Notes under the pieces: generated by a model | The model's input: the letters and a program-made list of their open reading frames with translations, nothing else | What the model was told of the DNA's origin: nothing | The model's database searches: none | NCBI GenBank assembly: GCA_023252335.1 | Contig: JAJPEA010000008.1 | Coordinates: 1-22,471 of the forward strand | Source of the DNA: Nitrosotalea sp. | Lineage (GTDB): Archaea > Thermoproteota > Nitrososphaeria > Nitrososphaerales > Nitrosopumilaceae | Length of the DNA: 22,471 nucleotides | Direction: 5' to 3' | Position numbers and translations under genes: made by a program | In this document: positions 21,879 through 22,471 of the stretch, in pieces | Layout of the letters: each line of letters opens with the position of its first letter | Position numbering within the stretch: position 1 is the stretch's first letter

Positions 21879-22377
21879 GCAACAGCATTGACATATTGAG
21901 AAGGTTTACATCCTTGATCTGAATTCCGCCCATCTTGTAATCTATGATTTGATCCGAGAACTTTTCTACTATTCTTGCAGATGGATTTTTTTCATTTCCT
22001 TCTATTCTTAACACTGAAATCATATTCCAGTCTCCATCTACTGTGGCAACAAAAAGATAATTTGGCAAAGTCTTGATATAGTTCTTTATTGCCTCCGTTG
22101 TATTTTCCATGGATCTTGTTATTTTGAGTTTGAGAAATAACACTTCGAATTGATCATTTGAAGAAATTCCGCTCAAGACTGCCTTGTAGCCTTTTATGAT
22201 TCCGTTTTTTTCTAATCGTTCAATTCTTTTTCGAATAGTTCTATCTGATACATCTACACCTGAATTTCTCAATTCTGTTGCAATTTCTTTTGAAGGAGTT
22301 CTTGCATTTTTGTTGAGAATGTTGATTATTTTTTGATCAACCTCATCTAATGTGGACCAATTTTTGTCATCTGACAT
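21871..22377 (-). CDS. Lrp/AsnC family transcription regulator
   Basis: This 168-residue regulator has an N-terminal winged helix (VDQKIINILNKNARTPSKEIATEL, then VSDRTIRKRIERLEKNGIIKGYKAVL) and a C-terminal RAM-like ligand and oligomerisation domain with YLFVATVDGDWNMISVLRIEG. Lrp-type proteins are among the most common archaeal regulators and often respond to amino acids; the effector here is unknown. Its start lies about 40 bp downstream of the tRNA on the same strand. Confidence 0.88.
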   Translation of the reverse strand: MSDDKNWSTLDEVDQKIINILNKNARTPSKEIATELRNSGVDVSDRTIRKRIERLEKNGIIKGYKAVLSGISSNDQFEVLFLKLKITRSMENTTEAIKNYIKTLPNYLFVATVDGDWNMISVLRIEGNEKNPSARIVEKFSDQIIDYKMGGIQIKDVNLLNMSMLLLT

Positions 22378-22417
22378 GGGTTGTATCTAGACAGCTTACT
22401 TTTTGAAGTTTATGATA

Positions 22418-22471
22418 TGGTCCCACGCGCAGGATTTGAACCTGCGACAACCCGGTTTCTGTAAGCCTGAT
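22418..22471 (-). tRNA. 3' part of a tRNA gene, probably intron-containing, possibly tRNA-Tyr
   Basis: Only the 3' half is inside the window. On the minus strand it shows the T arm GCAGG-TTCAAAT-CCTGC, the 3' acceptor strand GCGTGGG, discriminator A and an encoded CCA. Before the variable region TTGTC comes CCGGG, the 3' strand of the anticodon stem, but the upstream sequence does not supply a CCCGG partner or a normal T33 loop at the right distance, which indicates an intron near position 37/38. The 3' acceptor ending in G72 implies C1-G72, a mark of archaeal tRNA-Tyr, which often has an intron. The anticodon itself is not in view. Confidence 0.7.

Noticed and set aside
1..22471. CRISPR array, insertion sequence, prophage or toxin-antitoxin system
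   Set aside because: No regular repeat-spacer pattern, transposase, integrase or terminal inverted repeats were seen. The AbrB-like domain belongs to the PhoU fusion protein and has no toxin partner.

Overview
This window looks like a chromosomal segment of an ammonia-oxidising archaeon of the Nitrososphaerota (Thaumarchaeota), probably of the Nitrosopumilales/Nitrosotalea type. The evidence is archaeal core genes (transcription factor B with a Gar1-like partner, SRP19, ribosomal protein S8e), a PEFG-type C-terminal anchor on one PstS, a small DUF6659-like protein, AT-rich DNA, and TATA-like boxes about 25-35 bp ahead of several start codons, which suggests leaderless or short-leader transcripts. 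The species cannot be fixed from sequence reading alone.

Layout: positions 1-303 are non-coding with a strong inverted repeat. Positions 304-4342 hold a secreted phosphoesterase of the phospholipase C/AcpA type and an orphan membrane histidine kinase. Positions 4364-5319 hold a small DUF6659-like protein (minus) and a monooxygenase-fold small protein (plus). Positions 5405-6814 hold two tandem thymidylate-kinase-like P-loop proteins (minus). Positions 7061-9963 hold a SixA-type histidine phosphatase, an exopolyphosphatase (Ppx/GppA) and a convergent CHAD protein. Positions 10095-17247 hold an AbrB-PhoU fusion protein transcribed away from pstC-pstA-pstB-phoU, followed by two pstS genes. A small zinc-ribbon protein follows at 17425-17607. 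Positions 17648-21027 (minus) are housekeeping: tfb, gar1, SRP19, S8e, scpB, scpA. The right edge has a TPR-response regulator, an Lrp-type regulator, and the 3' part of a tRNA gene that probably has an intron and may be tRNA-Tyr.

Most of the left 17 kb can be read as one phosphate and polyphosphate island. In this reading, the secreted phosphoesterase frees phosphate from organic esters, PstS/PstCAB imports it, the PhoU proteins restrain or regulate uptake, Ppx degrades polyphosphate, CHAD binds polyphosphate, and the TMK-like pair are candidates for the otherwise missing polyphosphate-synthesising enzyme. The last point is inference.

The most interesting non-coding signal is a family of short palindromes (core CTATATAG or TTCTATGWAGAA) ahead of most of these phosphate genes. 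In addition, a two-block element (ACTATGAAAC, 10 nt, ATGGTCGA) is conserved between the two divergent promoter regions at 6919-6964 and 11197-11243. Together they may be an undescribed archaeal Pho-box.
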